Positions 16,866 to 26,152 of a DNA stretch of 53,691 bases are shown here, one piece after another. The notes beneath the pieces are model-generated. The model worked only from the letters and a program-made list of their open reading frames with translations. It made no database searches and was not told the origin of the DNA. The DNA is from Pseudomonadota bacterium (lineage in GTDB: Bacteria > Pseudomonadota > Alphaproteobacteria > Sphingomonadales > Sphingomonadaceae), in NCBI GenBank assembly GCA_023433445.1, contig JAEZCS010000194.1:1-53691 (forward strand). Reading direction: 5' to 3'. Position numbers and translations under genes: made by a program. The stretch's first letter is position 1. Every line of letters begins with the position of its first letter.

Positions 16866-18214
16866 CAATAGGCCTTGTGATGCACGAGGACGCCTATCGT
16901 CGCGATTATGATGCGAAGGTCGCGCCAAATCGACCATTTCGTCACATATTCAAGGTCGGATTGAAGTCGGTCGATCAAGTCCTGATGATGGTCAGTCGAC
17001 CCGCGATGGCCGCGCACCTGGGCAAGACCGGTCATGCCGGGTTTGATGCAATGCCGCTCCCAATAGCGCTCATCGACTTCCCAGTAGAGGCTGTCACCCG
17101 CTTTGGCCGCCGCGGCATGGGGACGCGGACCCACGATGCTCATGTCACCCCGCAACACGTTGAACAGCTGCGGCAGTTCATCGATGCTGGTGCGGCGCAG
17201 GAAGCGCCCGACCGGTGTTACTCTGTCGTCGTCACGCGCCGTCAGCTTGTCCGCTCTGTGATCTGCGGCTTCGATCCGCATCGACCGAAACTTGTAAATG
17301 CTGAACGGCCGGGCATCCCGCCCGATGCGCGGCTGCTTAAAGAGGATCGGGCCGGGGCTGGTCAGTTTCACCGCCAGCGCAGCCGTGATCAACACAGGCG
17401 ACATGATGATCGTCGCCGCGGACGCGACAATGACGTCGAAAATCCGCTTGATGATGCGATCGCGGAACTGAAAAGGACCGCCCGCGACAATAATCGTTGG
17501 CTGGCCGTCGAACTCATCCACTCTGGCGGGCGCGAAGCGCAGTAGTTCCGGGACTACGATTTCGCCACGCGCGGACAAGGATTTCAGCGCTACCGACCAA
17601 TCGCTCATCCGCTCCATCGGGCATGCGACAATGACACGCTCCGCCATGCCAACCGCCGCCGCCAGCCGCGCCGCCATGTCGGCATCGTGGCGGCCAGGAC
17701 GCAGGTTTGCGGCGGCAGCATCGATGACATCCATATGCGGACCAGTCTCAATGTCCACGCCATCGCAGATGACGGCAGTCAGATGCGGAACTTCGCCCAG
17801 CAGACGAGCACTAAGCCGGGCAATTGCCAGGCGCACCAATGCGACGCTGACGGCGGACAAGCCAAGGCCGGCGATAAAGGTCAAACGGGAAAGCTGTTCA
17901 GCGATCTTGCCGAGATAGATGACCAGCAGCATCAGCAACGCCGCTTGCGCCAACGCCAGCAGCCCGCGAAAGATGCCGCGCCGGATATCGTCCAGCATAT
18001 GAATGCCGTAAGCACCGCCCTGCACCGCCAGCAAGATGTAGAGCGGCGCGACCATGGCGAACATGACTAGGCCATGTGGCTTGCCCGGCTCGCCTAGCAG
18101 CGCGCCCAGCACGAACCAGTTCGCCAGCAGGAAGGACAGGAACAGCCCTGCCAGGTCTCCAAGGAGACACAGCAGATAAAGTCGCGCCCGAACGATTTCC
18201 TTCGAAACTGTCAC
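16865..18214 (-). CDS. Undecaprenyl-phosphate sugar phosphotransferase (initiating enzyme)
   Basis: About 449 residues. The N-terminal half has five hydrophobic segments, then a CoA-binding-like middle, then the bacterial sugar transferase domain: RIIKRIFDVIVASAATIIMSP, KQPRIGRDARPFSIYKFRSM, RRTSIDELPQLFNVLRGD, SIVGPRPH and HCIKPGMTGLAQVRG. This WcaJ/ExoY-type enzyme transfers sugar-1-phosphate from a nucleotide sugar to undecaprenyl phosphate, the first step of repeat-unit assembly. GTG at 18214 with AGGA 5 nt upstream is the best start; TTG at 18274 would add 20 residues. It is followed at 1 nt overlap by the GT2 gene. Confidence 0.92.
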   Translation of the reverse strand: MTVSKEIVRARLYLLCLLGDLAGLFLSFLLANWFVLGALLGEPGKPHGLVMFAMVAPLYILLAVQGGAYGIHMLDDIRRGIFRGLLALAQAALLMLLVIYLGKIAEQLSRLTFIAGLGLSAVSVALVRLAIARLSARLLGEVPHLTAVICDGVDIETGPHMDVIDAAAANLRPGRHDADMAARLAAAVGMAERVIVACPMERMSDWSVALKSLSARGEIVVPELLRFAPARVDEFDGQPTIIVAGGPFQFRDRIIKRIFDVIVASAATIIMSPVLITAALAVKLTSPGPILFKQPRIGRDARPFSIYKFRSMRIEAADHRADKLTARDDDRVTPVGRFLRRTSIDELPQLFNVLRGDMSIVGPRPHAAAAKAGDSLYWEVDERYWERHCIKPGMTGLAQVRGHRGSTDHHQDLIDRLQSDLEYVTKWSIWRDLRIIIATIGVLVHHKAY

Positions 18215-18319
18215 TTGCGTCCTGCTTGCCCTTGACCCGCCCGCTGCGTTGGCACCGGCGGGACTTGCATGCAAGGCTTTGCATGAAAGGTTCGCGTGGC
18301 TGTGCCGTCTACGCAGATG

Positions 18320-20215
18320 TCAGAGCCCGAACAGACGGGTGAGCGACTTGTCCAGCATCAGCAACTGCCAGAGCAAGCGGCCGTGATCGGCCATCCCTGA
18401 CTTATGGTCAGCCGCGATGCGTCCCAGCGTCTTGGCGTCGAACCAGCCCGTCCGGGCAAGCGCCGATCCGCCAGCGATGGCGCTCGCTTCGCCCGCGAGC
18501 GGCCCGCGAAACCAGCTGCTGATGGGCGTAACGAAGCCCATCTTCTGACGGTAGAGAATATCGTGGGGCAGGTAAGGCTCCATCGCCTTCTTCATCAGAT
18601 ATTTGCCGCTGTTGCCGCGAATGCGTTGGGCAACCGGCAAGCGCGACGCGAACTCCACCAGTCGATGATCGAGCAACGGCTCGCGCGCCTCCAGCCCCAC
18701 CCCCATGCTCATTCTGTCGGTCTTGGTCAGGATGTCGCCGGGTAACCATATACGGATGTCGGCATACTGCGCGCGGTCCAGCGGGTCACGCGCGGGAGCC
18801 TCCGCCATGGCACGGATGTAGCGGTCCTCAGCCCGGTAAGCGCCCAACCGGCCGCGCATATCCTGACTGAACAGCTTATGCCGCAAGGCATGGGGTGTGA
18901 CGCTGACAGATGCCGCATAGGCTTCACTCCCCTCGCCGGCCAGCTCAAGGAAGGTGGACTTTGCCCGCAGCGGCCGGGGCGCCCAGTCAGCCTTGGGATA
19001 CCAGCGGCCCAGCGTACCGAACAGCGGCTCGCGCACAGATGCGGGGATAAGCCCGCGCACCCGCTCACCTTGCATCTGAAACCGATGGCGCCGATATCCG
19101 GCAAAGGCCTCGTCCGCGCCATCGCCTGACAAGGCCACCGTCACCTTCTCCCGCGCCAGTTCGCACACCCGGTAGGTGGGCAATGCGGAGGCGTCGGCGA
19201 AAGGTTCATCGAAGTGATAGGCGAGCGTGTCGATCAGCCCATAATCGTCGGGCGACACGATCCTCATGCGGTGGTCCGTCGCAAAGCGCCGCGCGATCCG
19301 GTCGGCATAGGCGCTTTCGTCCAGCCTCGCGACATCGAAGCCTATGGTGCAGGTCTTTACCGCCTGGTTTGAAGCCTCTGCCATCAGCGCCACGACGCTG
19401 GAACTGTCCACGCCGCCCGACAGAAAAGCGCCCAGCGGCACATCGGAAACCATGCGCGACCGAACCGCTTGCCGCATTAGGGCGACCAGTTCTTCCTCCA
19501 GCACCTCGGGCTTTGCCTTGCTGCGTTCGGCGAAACTCACATCCCAATAGCGCTGGGGCTGCGGCACGGGTCGTCCACGCACCAGCCGCAGGCTATGGCC
19601 CGCCGCCAGCTTGCGCACGCCTGCAACGATACAGGCGTCGTCGGGCACATAGCCATAGGCCATGAAATCCTCGACCGCTGCCAGATCCGGCGCGCGGCGC
19701 AGCAACGGATGGGCAAGCAGGCTTTTCAGCTCCGATCCGAAGATCAGGCTGCCGTCCGAAAGCTGCGCATAATGGAGCGGCTTCACCCCCAGCCGGTCGC
19801 GCACCAGCCAGAGCGACTGCGCCCGCGCGTCAAATAGGGCAAAGGCGAACATGCCGTGGAAGCGTTCCACGCAGGATTCGCCCCATTGGCGATAGCCGTG
19901 AAGAATGACTTCGGTATCGCTGTCGGTGCGGAACACATGGCCTTTCGCCTCCAGCTCCGCGCGGACTTCGGCGAAATTGTAAATCTCGCCATTGAAAGTG
20001 ACGGCAAGGCTCTCATCCTCGGTGAGCATGGGCTGCGCCCCGCCGCCAAGATCGATGATCGAAAGGCGCACATGGCCAAGCCCGACGCCCGGCGCTGTCC
20101 AAGCACCGCTGCCATCGGGCCCGCGGTGGGGCATCACATCCAGCATGGCGCGCACCCGCGCCGGATCGACCGGCTTGGCCGTTTCAAGATGGAAGATGCC
20201 CGCTATCCCGCACAT
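18320..20215 (-). CDS. XrtA-associated glutamine amidotransferase (asparagine synthase-like, amidotransferase 1)
   Basis: 631 residues. The N-terminal nucleophile is Cys2 (MCGIAGIF), with HRGPDGSG and FNGEIYNFAEVR completing the class-II glutaminase domain; the synthetase half has the ATP-pyrophosphatase loop LSGGVDSSSV and ALSGDGADEAFAGYRR. The protein matches the asparagine-synthase relatives found with exosortase A (the eps_aminotran_1 type), which probably amidate a glycan carboxyl group or precursor rather than make free Asn. The start ATG is 11 nt downstream of the xrtA stop. Confidence 0.92.
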   Translation of the reverse strand: MCGIAGIFHLETAKPVDPARVRAMLDVMPHRGPDGSGAWTAPGVGLGHVRLSIIDLGGGAQPMLTEDESLAVTFNGEIYNFAEVRAELEAKGHVFRTDSDTEVILHGYRQWGESCVERFHGMFAFALFDARAQSLWLVRDRLGVKPLHYAQLSDGSLIFGSELKSLLAHPLLRRAPDLAAVEDFMAYGYVPDDACIVAGVRKLAAGHSLRLVRGRPVPQPQRYWDVSFAERSKAKPEVLEEELVALMRQAVRSRMVSDVPLGAFLSGGVDSSSVVALMAEASNQAVKTCTIGFDVARLDESAYADRIARRFATDHRMRIVSPDDYGLIDTLAYHFDEPFADASALPTYRVCELAREKVTVALSGDGADEAFAGYRRHRFQMQGERVRGLIPASVREPLFGTLGRWYPKADWAPRPLRAKSTFLELAGEGSEAYAASVSVTPHALRHKLFSQDMRGRLGAYRAEDRYIRAMAEAPARDPLDRAQYADIRIWLPGDILTKTDRMSMGVGLEAREPLLDHRLVEFASRLPVAQRIRGNSGKYLMKKAMEPYLPHDILYRQKMGFVTPISSWFRGPLAGEASAIAGGSALARTGWFDAKTLGRIAADHKSGMADHGRLLWQLLMLDKSLTRLFGL

Positions 20216-20226
20216 GCGAACGGGCT

Positions 20227-21762
20227 TTAGCGGATGCCGAGGCTGCGGTCAGCCAAATCCTTCACATCGCCCATATCTTGCAGGAACAGAGCGATGGCGG
20301 GATCGGCGCGCTTGCCCTGCCTCTCTTCGGCGGAGACGATGATGGCAGCCGCCCGCTGATCGCGGCCGAGAAGGCGGGCAAGCATTGTGTCGATCTTCAC
20401 GCGCGGCGCACTGCCCGTTACGGCGGCGTCCCCGACCTTGTAAAAGCTGACCGCGTGGCGGACCACAGGGCCAGGCGCGGTGATCTGTTCGCCTCGACCA
20501 TTTGCGGGTGCGGGCGCGGGTGATGACCATGACCAGCGCTGGTCGGGATCGGCTACACCCTGCGCAAAGCCGACCAGTTCGCGCCCCTCATCCTGTCGGT
20601 CGAAAGTGACGAGGGCGAGGTCAACCACGTCCCCCGCCGCGCTTTTGTAGCGCCCGAGGACGAGATAATCCGCTCCATCAAATCGCGGTCTCCAGGGATA
20701 GTTGGGCTGAACGGATGTCAGAGCCCAACCTTTGATCGGAGGGAGGTTGGGCGCGCCCGGCAGCGGATCACTCGCCGCCGCGCTTGCAATCAGCCACATG
20801 GGTGCAGCGATGACCAACGCGCTCGCTGCCCCGATGGCGACTGGAAGCGGCAAGCGCCCGAGAAAGCCGCGCCCAAGCTTTACAGGATCAAACCAAGGAT
20901 CGCCTGCTCGCCGATCGAAGAATGGCCATGCTGCCGCCATCACCACCACCATGATGATCGCAAAGAACAGCCAGCCATATACGACATGATCAAAGCCAAC
21001 GGCGGCCTCGATGCTGGTCAGATGCGCCACCCATATGATGGCGAACGCGCGCAGGCCATTGGCCAGCACCGCCAACAGCAGCGCGCCGGTCATGAAAAGG
21101 ATACGGCGCGGCCAACTGGAAAAGCAGACATTGCAGACCAGCGCGCCATAGGCGGCCATAGCGATCACGAACTTCGCACCCGAACAGGCCTCGGCGACGC
21201 GGAAGTAACCGGTCGGCGTCGTTATGAAAATGCCGTCGAGATGCGCGGGGACGCCCGCAATCTCAAGAAAGACCATGCAGAGTTGTGCCGTGATCAGTTG
21301 CAGCGGCGCGACCAGCTCCTCCCCCACCGGGATCATGAAGAAGGCGTAGAAGAGAGGAAACAGCAGCGCGCGTGCCACGGCAGGGCCGAGCAATGCAACC
21401 ACGCTGCCCTGCAACATCAGGATGAGCGCGGCATGGCGGAACAGCGCGACACCTGCCGCGGCTCCCAGAAGCCAGGCGAATGCACCTGCAGCTATCCAAA
21501 GCAATCCAGGGGCCCAAGCAGCAGGCTGCAACTGTCGCAGCCCAGCAAGTCGCTGCTGCACCAGCCAGGCGATCAGGAACGGAATGAAGAGGCAATGGCC
21601 GAAGGTGGACGCATTCCACCAGATCGAAACCATATCTGTCACATCGCGATGGAAAAGCGTCAGGATCAGCAACGCCACAGCGCCAAGCGCAGCGAGATGT
21701 CCGCGCCACCCTGCCACGCCGACGCTACGTGCATGAGCCAGGGGCAGCGCCTCCTCGCTCAT
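20227..21762 (-). CDS. xrtA: Exosortase A fused to an EpsI domain
   Basis: 511 residues. Residues 1-290 are an eight-segment membrane exosortase with the catalytic triad visible: Cys193 in AEACSGAKFVIAM, Arg238 in NGLRAF and His259 in DHVVYGW. Residues about 310-505 are an EpsI-type soluble domain (IKGWALTSVQPNYPWRPRFDGAD...). Exosortase A is thought to cleave PEP-CTERM proteins at the membrane, like sortase; EpsI has an unknown role in exopolysaccharide export. The ATG at 21762 overlaps the glycosyltransferase stop by ATGA; the longer frame to 21834 is shadow. No PEP-CTERM substrate is found here. Confidence 0.93.
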   Translation of the reverse strand: MSEEALPLAHARSVGVAGWRGHLAALGAVALLILTLFHRDVTDMVSIWWNASTFGHCLFIPFLIAWLVQQRLAGLRQLQPAAWAPGLLWIAAGAFAWLLGAAAGVALFRHAALILMLQGSVVALLGPAVARALLFPLFYAFFMIPVGEELVAPLQLITAQLCMVFLEIAGVPAHLDGIFITTPTGYFRVAEACSGAKFVIAMAAYGALVCNVCFSSWPRRILFMTGALLLAVLANGLRAFAIIWVAHLTSIEAAVGFDHVVYGWLFFAIIMVVVMAAAWPFFDRRAGDPWFDPVKLGRGFLGRLPLPVAIGAASALVIAAPMWLIASAAASDPLPGAPNLPPIKGWALTSVQPNYPWRPRFDGADYLVLGRYKSAAGDVVDLALVTFDRQDEGRELVGFAQGVADPDQRWSWSSPAPAPANGRGEQITAPGPVVRHAVSFYKVGDAAVTGSAPRVKIDTMLARLLGRDQRAAAIIVSAEERQGKRADPAIALFLQDMGDVKDLADRSLGIR

Positions 21763-22988
21763 GCAGCGAGAACGCCCTTGGCGGTCGCCGCACCGAACAA
21801 CATTTCCGGCAAGTCCCTCAGCGTTTCGGCCCACCTGTAGCGTTGCTCCACGCGCGAACGGGCCGCTTCACCCAGCCGTTGCGCACGCTCGGGATCGGCT
21901 AGCAATGCACATATCGTGTCGACTTCTTCGACTGGATCGGCGGTGATGAGAAAATGCGCTCCATGCTCCGCGTCAATCCCCTCGGCAGCTTGCGGTGACG
22001 CGACAATCGGCCGCGCCATCGCCATCGCCTCCAGCACCTTATTCTGTACCCCGCGAGCGATCCGCAGTGGGGCCACCACGATATCCGCCGCCGCCAGCCA
22101 GCCGCGAACATCCGGCACTGCGCCAGTTACGACGACACCCGGCAGTTGAGACAATGCTCCCACCTGCGGAGCGGGATTGCGCCCGACGATGGCAAAGCAT
22201 GCTTCAGGATGCCTGACCCGCAAGGCGGGCAAGCTATCGCGCGCGAAGCTTTCCACGGCCTCGACATTGGGCCGATAGTCCATCTGTCCGGTGAACACGA
22301 TGAGTGGGCCACTGGGCCTGGGGATCGCATCGAACTCGGCCTTCGGGTCGAAATATTCCAGCGCAACGCCATTATCCATGCCGACAATGCGCGCCGTGTC
22401 GAGGCTACTCGCGCCGCGAAACAGGGCGGCTTCGGCCTCGCTGACAAAGGTGCTCACGTCAGCGCGTGCGGCTGTGGCCCGTTCAAAGTCAAACAGCACC
22501 CGCCCCTCGCGCCGGTTGATCCACCCCATGGGCCCGCCGCCTGCCGCGCCGTAGCTTGCATATTTGGCTGAATCGAAATCGACGAAATCCATGACCAAGC
22601 GGACGCCATCGGGAAGCTCGGGCACAAAATGCGCCATCTGCACCGAATAGCCCATCACCGCCGCGATCGGACGCTCCTGTAAAGTCGCCCTCACCCATCT
22701 GTGCAGGCGCGGGTCGTCGAAGAGGGACACCAGCATCGGTTGCCGCTTCGCCAATCCCGACAGGCCAGCCACGACCCGCGATCGGTCCCGCTTAAGCACG
22801 CATTGGCTCGTCGTCAGCTCCGCCATGGCCGGCGCGAAGCTCAGGTCACGATCATCATCGGCAAAGCAGCCGACATGCACGGGCGCAATCTCCGCGAGCC
22901 GCTTCACTATGTTGTAAGACCGGATCTTGTCGCCGCGATCGGGCGGGAAAGGGATGCGATGGCAGAGGAAGAGGATCTCGCCCGTCAT
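21759..22988 (-). CDS. XrtA-associated glycosyltransferase (PEP-CTERM sugar transferase 1 type)
   Basis: 409 residues. It opens with EILFLCHRIPFPPDRGDKIR, the typical start of the exosortase-associated GT4 family, and has IVFTGQMDYRPNVEAV as the start of the donor domain and IVVAPLRIARGVQNKVLEAM with the GT4 Glu. It should add a sugar to the lipid-linked intermediate. The ATG at 22988 overlaps the FemAB-like gene stop by ATGA, and its own stop overlaps xrtA; the extension to 23051 is not needed. Confidence 0.92.
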   Translation of the reverse strand: MTGEILFLCHRIPFPPDRGDKIRSYNIVKRLAEIAPVHVGCFADDDRDLSFAPAMAELTTSQCVLKRDRSRVVAGLSGLAKRQPMLVSLFDDPRLHRWVRATLQERPIAAVMGYSVQMAHFVPELPDGVRLVMDFVDFDSAKYASYGAAGGGPMGWINRREGRVLFDFERATAARADVSTFVSEAEAALFRGASSLDTARIVGMDNGVALEYFDPKAEFDAIPRPSGPLIVFTGQMDYRPNVEAVESFARDSLPALRVRHPEACFAIVGRNPAPQVGALSQLPGVVVTGAVPDVRGWLAAADIVVAPLRIARGVQNKVLEAMAMARPIVASPQAAEGIDAEHGAHFLITADPVEEVDTICALLADPERAQRLGEAARSRVEQRYRWAETLRDLPEMLFGAATAKGVLAA

Positions 22989-24055
22989 CCCAGGCCCCGC
23001 GAAATCAACGGCCCGATCAGATTCGCAATGGGCAGCGGCAGCTTCTTCCACATCTCGACGCGACGCTGATAGTGCGCGCTGTTGGGATTGATGTCGCGCC
23101 GTTCGCCCGTTGCCGACCAGCTATGATAGGCGAGCGGCACGGGATCGAAGCCGAAGCTCTTCTTCCATGCGGCCTGCCCGCTGCCCGTCTTGGACCGCCC
23201 GAAGTCGAACACGCGCATGCCGCGCGTCCGACCATGGCCCATCAGCCGGTAGTACATCAGTTCATTGGAGCGCAGCCGTCGCGCATCGGCGACACCCCCG
23301 CCCCAGAATGGCATGACCTTCCCCTGGTGGTAGAGCGTCAGCACCCCCGAAACAGGCCGGTCACCCTCATAGACGATCAATATGTCGGCATCCTCACCGA
23401 ACGCGGCCAGCACTTCGCGAAACAGGCGCCTGGGGAAGACAGGCGTCCCCAGATTGCGAACGCTCTGCGCATAAACATCATAATGCGTCGCTACGAGATG
23501 CTCGTCTCGCCCCACCTCTACCCGCAGCGCCGGATTGGCCAGTGCCTTGCGCAGCTCCGCGCGGTGCTTGCGCGGCACGGCGAGCAGTTCTGCCTCATCG
23601 TCCGATGCGATCGGCCGGACGAAGCCAAGATGGCTCCCCTCATGCACGCTCCAGTCCTCACTGGGCGACGTCCCCCCGCGCAGTTCGATCGAACCGATCC
23701 GGCGATCGCGCGCGAGCCCTTCAGCCGCGCAGGCGAGCGCAGAATGGACGCCAGGATCGCCAGCCAATATGCCGCCATCGACAGCAAAGCCCGAAGACAC
23801 CAGCGCTTCACCGAACAACCGGCTTTTCATGTGCGTGAGCGGGAGAAGTCCCGCAATCTGCCCCGAAGAAGCCACGGCGGCCAGCATATATGCGCGATTG
23901 CCGGTGCCCCGCTCAACCGCATGAAGCCAGCCAGGCCTGTGAAAAGGCGTGCCGTCCACGTTGCCCTTCACGAAAGCATCCGCCGCAGCGACCTGCGCCG
24001 CATCGTTCAAGTCGAGCGTGACCACGCCCAAGCCCGCTCCACCATCCGGCCTCAT
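22985..24055 (-). CDS. XrtA-associated FemAB-like acyltransferase
   Basis: 356 residues with a GNAT/FemAB double fold: TPFHRPGWLHAVERGTGNRAY near the start, and RRLRSNELMYYRLMGHGRTRGMRVFDFGRSKTGSG, given here only in part, as the conserved C-terminal part. FemAB proteins move aminoacyl groups from tRNA to peptidoglycan; the exosortase-linked branch probably transfers an acyl or aminoacyl group onto the exopolysaccharide or its precursor (inference). The ATG overlaps the deacetylase stop (ATGA). Confidence 0.9.
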   Translation of the reverse strand: MRPDGGAGLGVVTLDLNDAAQVAAADAFVKGNVDGTPFHRPGWLHAVERGTGNRAYMLAAVASSGQIAGLLPLTHMKSRLFGEALVSSGFAVDGGILAGDPGVHSALACAAEGLARDRRIGSIELRGGTSPSEDWSVHEGSHLGFVRPIASDDEAELLAVPRKHRAELRKALANPALRVEVGRDEHLVATHYDVYAQSVRNLGTPVFPRRLFREVLAAFGEDADILIVYEGDRPVSGVLTLYHQGKVMPFWGGGVADARRLRSNELMYYRLMGHGRTRGMRVFDFGRSKTGSGQAAWKKSFGFDPVPLAYHSWSATGERRDINPNSAHYQRRVEMWKKLPLPIANLIGPLISRGLG

Positions 24056-24900
24056 GCCGCAAGCTCCCGCTCACGAGCGACCAGCGCATCCACGCGCGTC
24101 CAAGAAAAATCGGCGGTCAGTCGGCGCAGCTTGTCTGCCATGACGGACAGATTGCTGTAGTGGCGCAGGCGCGACCGAAGCGGCGCTCCCGCAACGCGCG
24201 GCTGACCGGGATCGATCTCCCACGGGTGGAAATAGATGATGGCAGGCTGTTTCTCCCGCCCATTCACTTGCCGGATGGCCCAGCGCGAAAAGCCATAGGG
24301 CAGCAGTCGGAAAAACCCTCCCCCGCCTGCCGCCAGCCTTTTCCCGCCAAATTCAGCGGTCGTCACCGGCAGCTCAAGCAAATCCTGACCGGCTACCGGC
24401 CGCCAGGCAAAGCGGGGAGACTCCGGCCAGCCATAATGGTCATGCCGGATCGGCGCGACGCTACTGGAATAAACATAGCCCTCCTCCGCCAATATGGCAT
24501 GAGCCCAAGGCGTGCGATGATCGATCGAAAAGCTCGGCGCGCGATAGCCAATGACGCGCTGCCCGCTGGCATCCTCCAGCAGAGCGCGCGACCGCTGCAA
24601 GTCCGCGCGGAACGCCTCCGGGCTCAGCGTGAATACGCGCGCATGGTCATAACCATGGCTCGCCACCTCATGCCCCGCCTCCGCGATCCGCCGCATTAAC
24701 GCAGGGTAGCGCTCGGCCACCCACCCGAGCGTGAAAAAAGTCGCGCTGACCCCTGCTTCGGCAAAAAGGGCCAGTACAGCATCCGTGTTACGCTCGACCC
24801 GATGCGTCAGCCCGTCCCAGGAAGACCGGCTGATCGTGCGCTCAAAGGCGCCGACATGGAACCAGTCCTCCACGTCGACCGATAGGGCATTCAGCACCAT
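24052..24900 (-). CDS. XrtA-associated polysaccharide deacetylase
   Basis: 282 residues. The start ALSVDVEDWFHV holds the metal/catalytic Asp motif, EVASHGYDHARV gives the two metal His, YRAPSFSIDHRTPWA follows, and YFHPWEIDPGQPRV supplies the C-terminal His and the extra domain seen in the exosortase-linked type. It removes N- or O-acetyl groups from the polymer or its precursor. The start is ATG at 24900, 9 nt after the ATPase stop at 24910. No signal peptide is seen, so it probably acts in the cytoplasm or at the inner face. Confidence 0.93.
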   Translation of the reverse strand: MVLNALSVDVEDWFHVGAFERTISRSSWDGLTHRVERNTDAVLALFAEAGVSATFFTLGWVAERYPALMRRIAEAGHEVASHGYDHARVFTLSPEAFRADLQRSRALLEDASGQRVIGYRAPSFSIDHRTPWAHAILAEEGYVYSSSVAPIRHDHYGWPESPRFAWRPVAGQDLLELPVTTAEFGGKRLAAGGGGFFRLLPYGFSRWAIRQVNGREKQPAIIYFHPWEIDPGQPRVAGAPLRSRLRHYSNLSVMADKLRRLTADFSWTRVDALVARERELAA

Positions 24901-24909
24901 GATCGTTCG

Positions 24910-26133
24910 TCAGGCGGCAGCGCTGTGCGGCGCGTCACCCATCCGCTGTTCGCGCTCGACCCAATCCACCAGCAGCGTCAGCACGCGGCGCAGCGCCGTG
25001 TCCTGCTCACCCACACGGAATTCCAATGAGGAGAGCCGCTCCTCGATCAAGGTGAAACAATCCTTCAACGCCTCAGGATCAACTGTCTGGATCGTAGCCT
25101 GCTCAAGTCGAAGCGATTCAACGTCGGCACGCAGCGACGCAATCTCGTCCACCAGCAGATTGGAGGGTTCAGGCTGGCGCGAGCGCAGCGCATTCAGTTC
25201 AGCGCGCAACGTCTCGCGCGCAGGTTCTGCCTGCGCTGCAACAGGTGCAGTCACTGGACGCGCAGCAGGCACTTCCTCCGCGCAATCCAACACAGAAGAC
25301 GGCATCGGCTGCACGGCAACGTCGCTGTCCGCGCCCATATCCTCGATCACTGCCTGCACCGCCGCCGCGTCGATCTCCGACAGCTGATCGAGCGCTCCCA
25401 GCAGCAGCACACGGCTGGCCAGTACATTGACCCGGCGCGGCACGCCGCCTGTCGCCGCGTAAATCGCCGCGAAAGCATCCGGCGTGAACTGGGGATCGCC
25501 ATTCCACCCGACGATCGACAGCCGATGCACGATGTAGGGCTCGATCTCTTCGGGCTGCATGGGATCGAGATGATGGGTCGCAATCACGCGCTGCCGCAGC
25601 TGCTCCAGCTGCGCCGATTTCAGCAGGTCGCGAAATTCCGGCTGGCCCAGCAGGAAAATCTGCAGCAATGACTGCCCACCCAGTTGGAAGTTGGAGAGCA
25701 TGCGGAGCTCTTCGATGGCCGAAACAGACAGGTTCTGCGCCTCGTCCACGATCAAAAGCGACCGCCGCCCCGCCCGCGCCTGACCATGCAGGAAAGCCTC
25801 GATCTGCCGCAAAATCTGCGCCTTCGGCATGTCTTCGATGGGCAGGCCAAAGCTCTGCGCGGTCAAGCGCAGCATATCGTCGCCACCGACCTGCGTCGAC
25901 ACGATCTTGACGGCGGTAAGCCGTGCCGGATCGATCGTCGCCATCAGGTGCCCGACCAACGTCGTCTTACCCGCGCCGATGTCGCCGGTGATGACGATGA
26001 AGCCTTCGCCCTGCGCGAGACCATAGCCCAGATAGGACAGCGCCTTCCTGTGCGTTGCGCTTTCGAAGTAGAAATGTGGATCGGGGGTCAGCTGGAATGG
26101 GCGGGCCTCAAATCCGTAGAACTGGTCGTACAT
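24910..26133 (-). CDS. XrtA-associated AAA ATPase (ExeA/GspA-like) with coiled-coil tail
   Basis: 407 residues. Walker A is GDIGAGKTT (50-58) and Walker B is LLIVDEAQN with Asp130-Glu131; MYDQFYGFEARPFQLTPDP is the start shared with ExeA-type proteins. After about residue 280 the AAA part ends and a 120-residue acidic tail follows with heptad-like stretches (LRADVESLRLEQ, LIEERLSSLEFRVGEQ). It probably powers assembly of the export machinery. The ATG at 26133 has GGAG about 9 nt before it; the frame upstream to 26235 is antisense shadow. Confidence 0.9.
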   Translation of the reverse strand: MYDQFYGFEARPFQLTPDPHFYFESATHRKALSYLGYGLAQGEGFIVITGDIGAGKTTLVGHLMATIDPARLTAVKIVSTQVGGDDMLRLTAQSFGLPIEDMPKAQILRQIEAFLHGQARAGRRSLLIVDEAQNLSVSAIEELRMLSNFQLGGQSLLQIFLLGQPEFRDLLKSAQLEQLRQRVIATHHLDPMQPEEIEPYIVHRLSIVGWNGDPQFTPDAFAAIYAATGGVPRRVNVLASRVLLLGALDQLSEIDAAAVQAVIEDMGADSDVAVQPMPSSVLDCAEEVPAARPVTAPVAAQAEPARETLRAELNALRSRQPEPSNLLVDEIASLRADVESLRLEQATIQTVDPEALKDCFTLIEERLSSLEFRVGEQDTALRRVLTLLVDWVEREQRMGDAPHSAAA

Positions 26134-26152
26134 CTCTTGTCTCCGGACGCGA

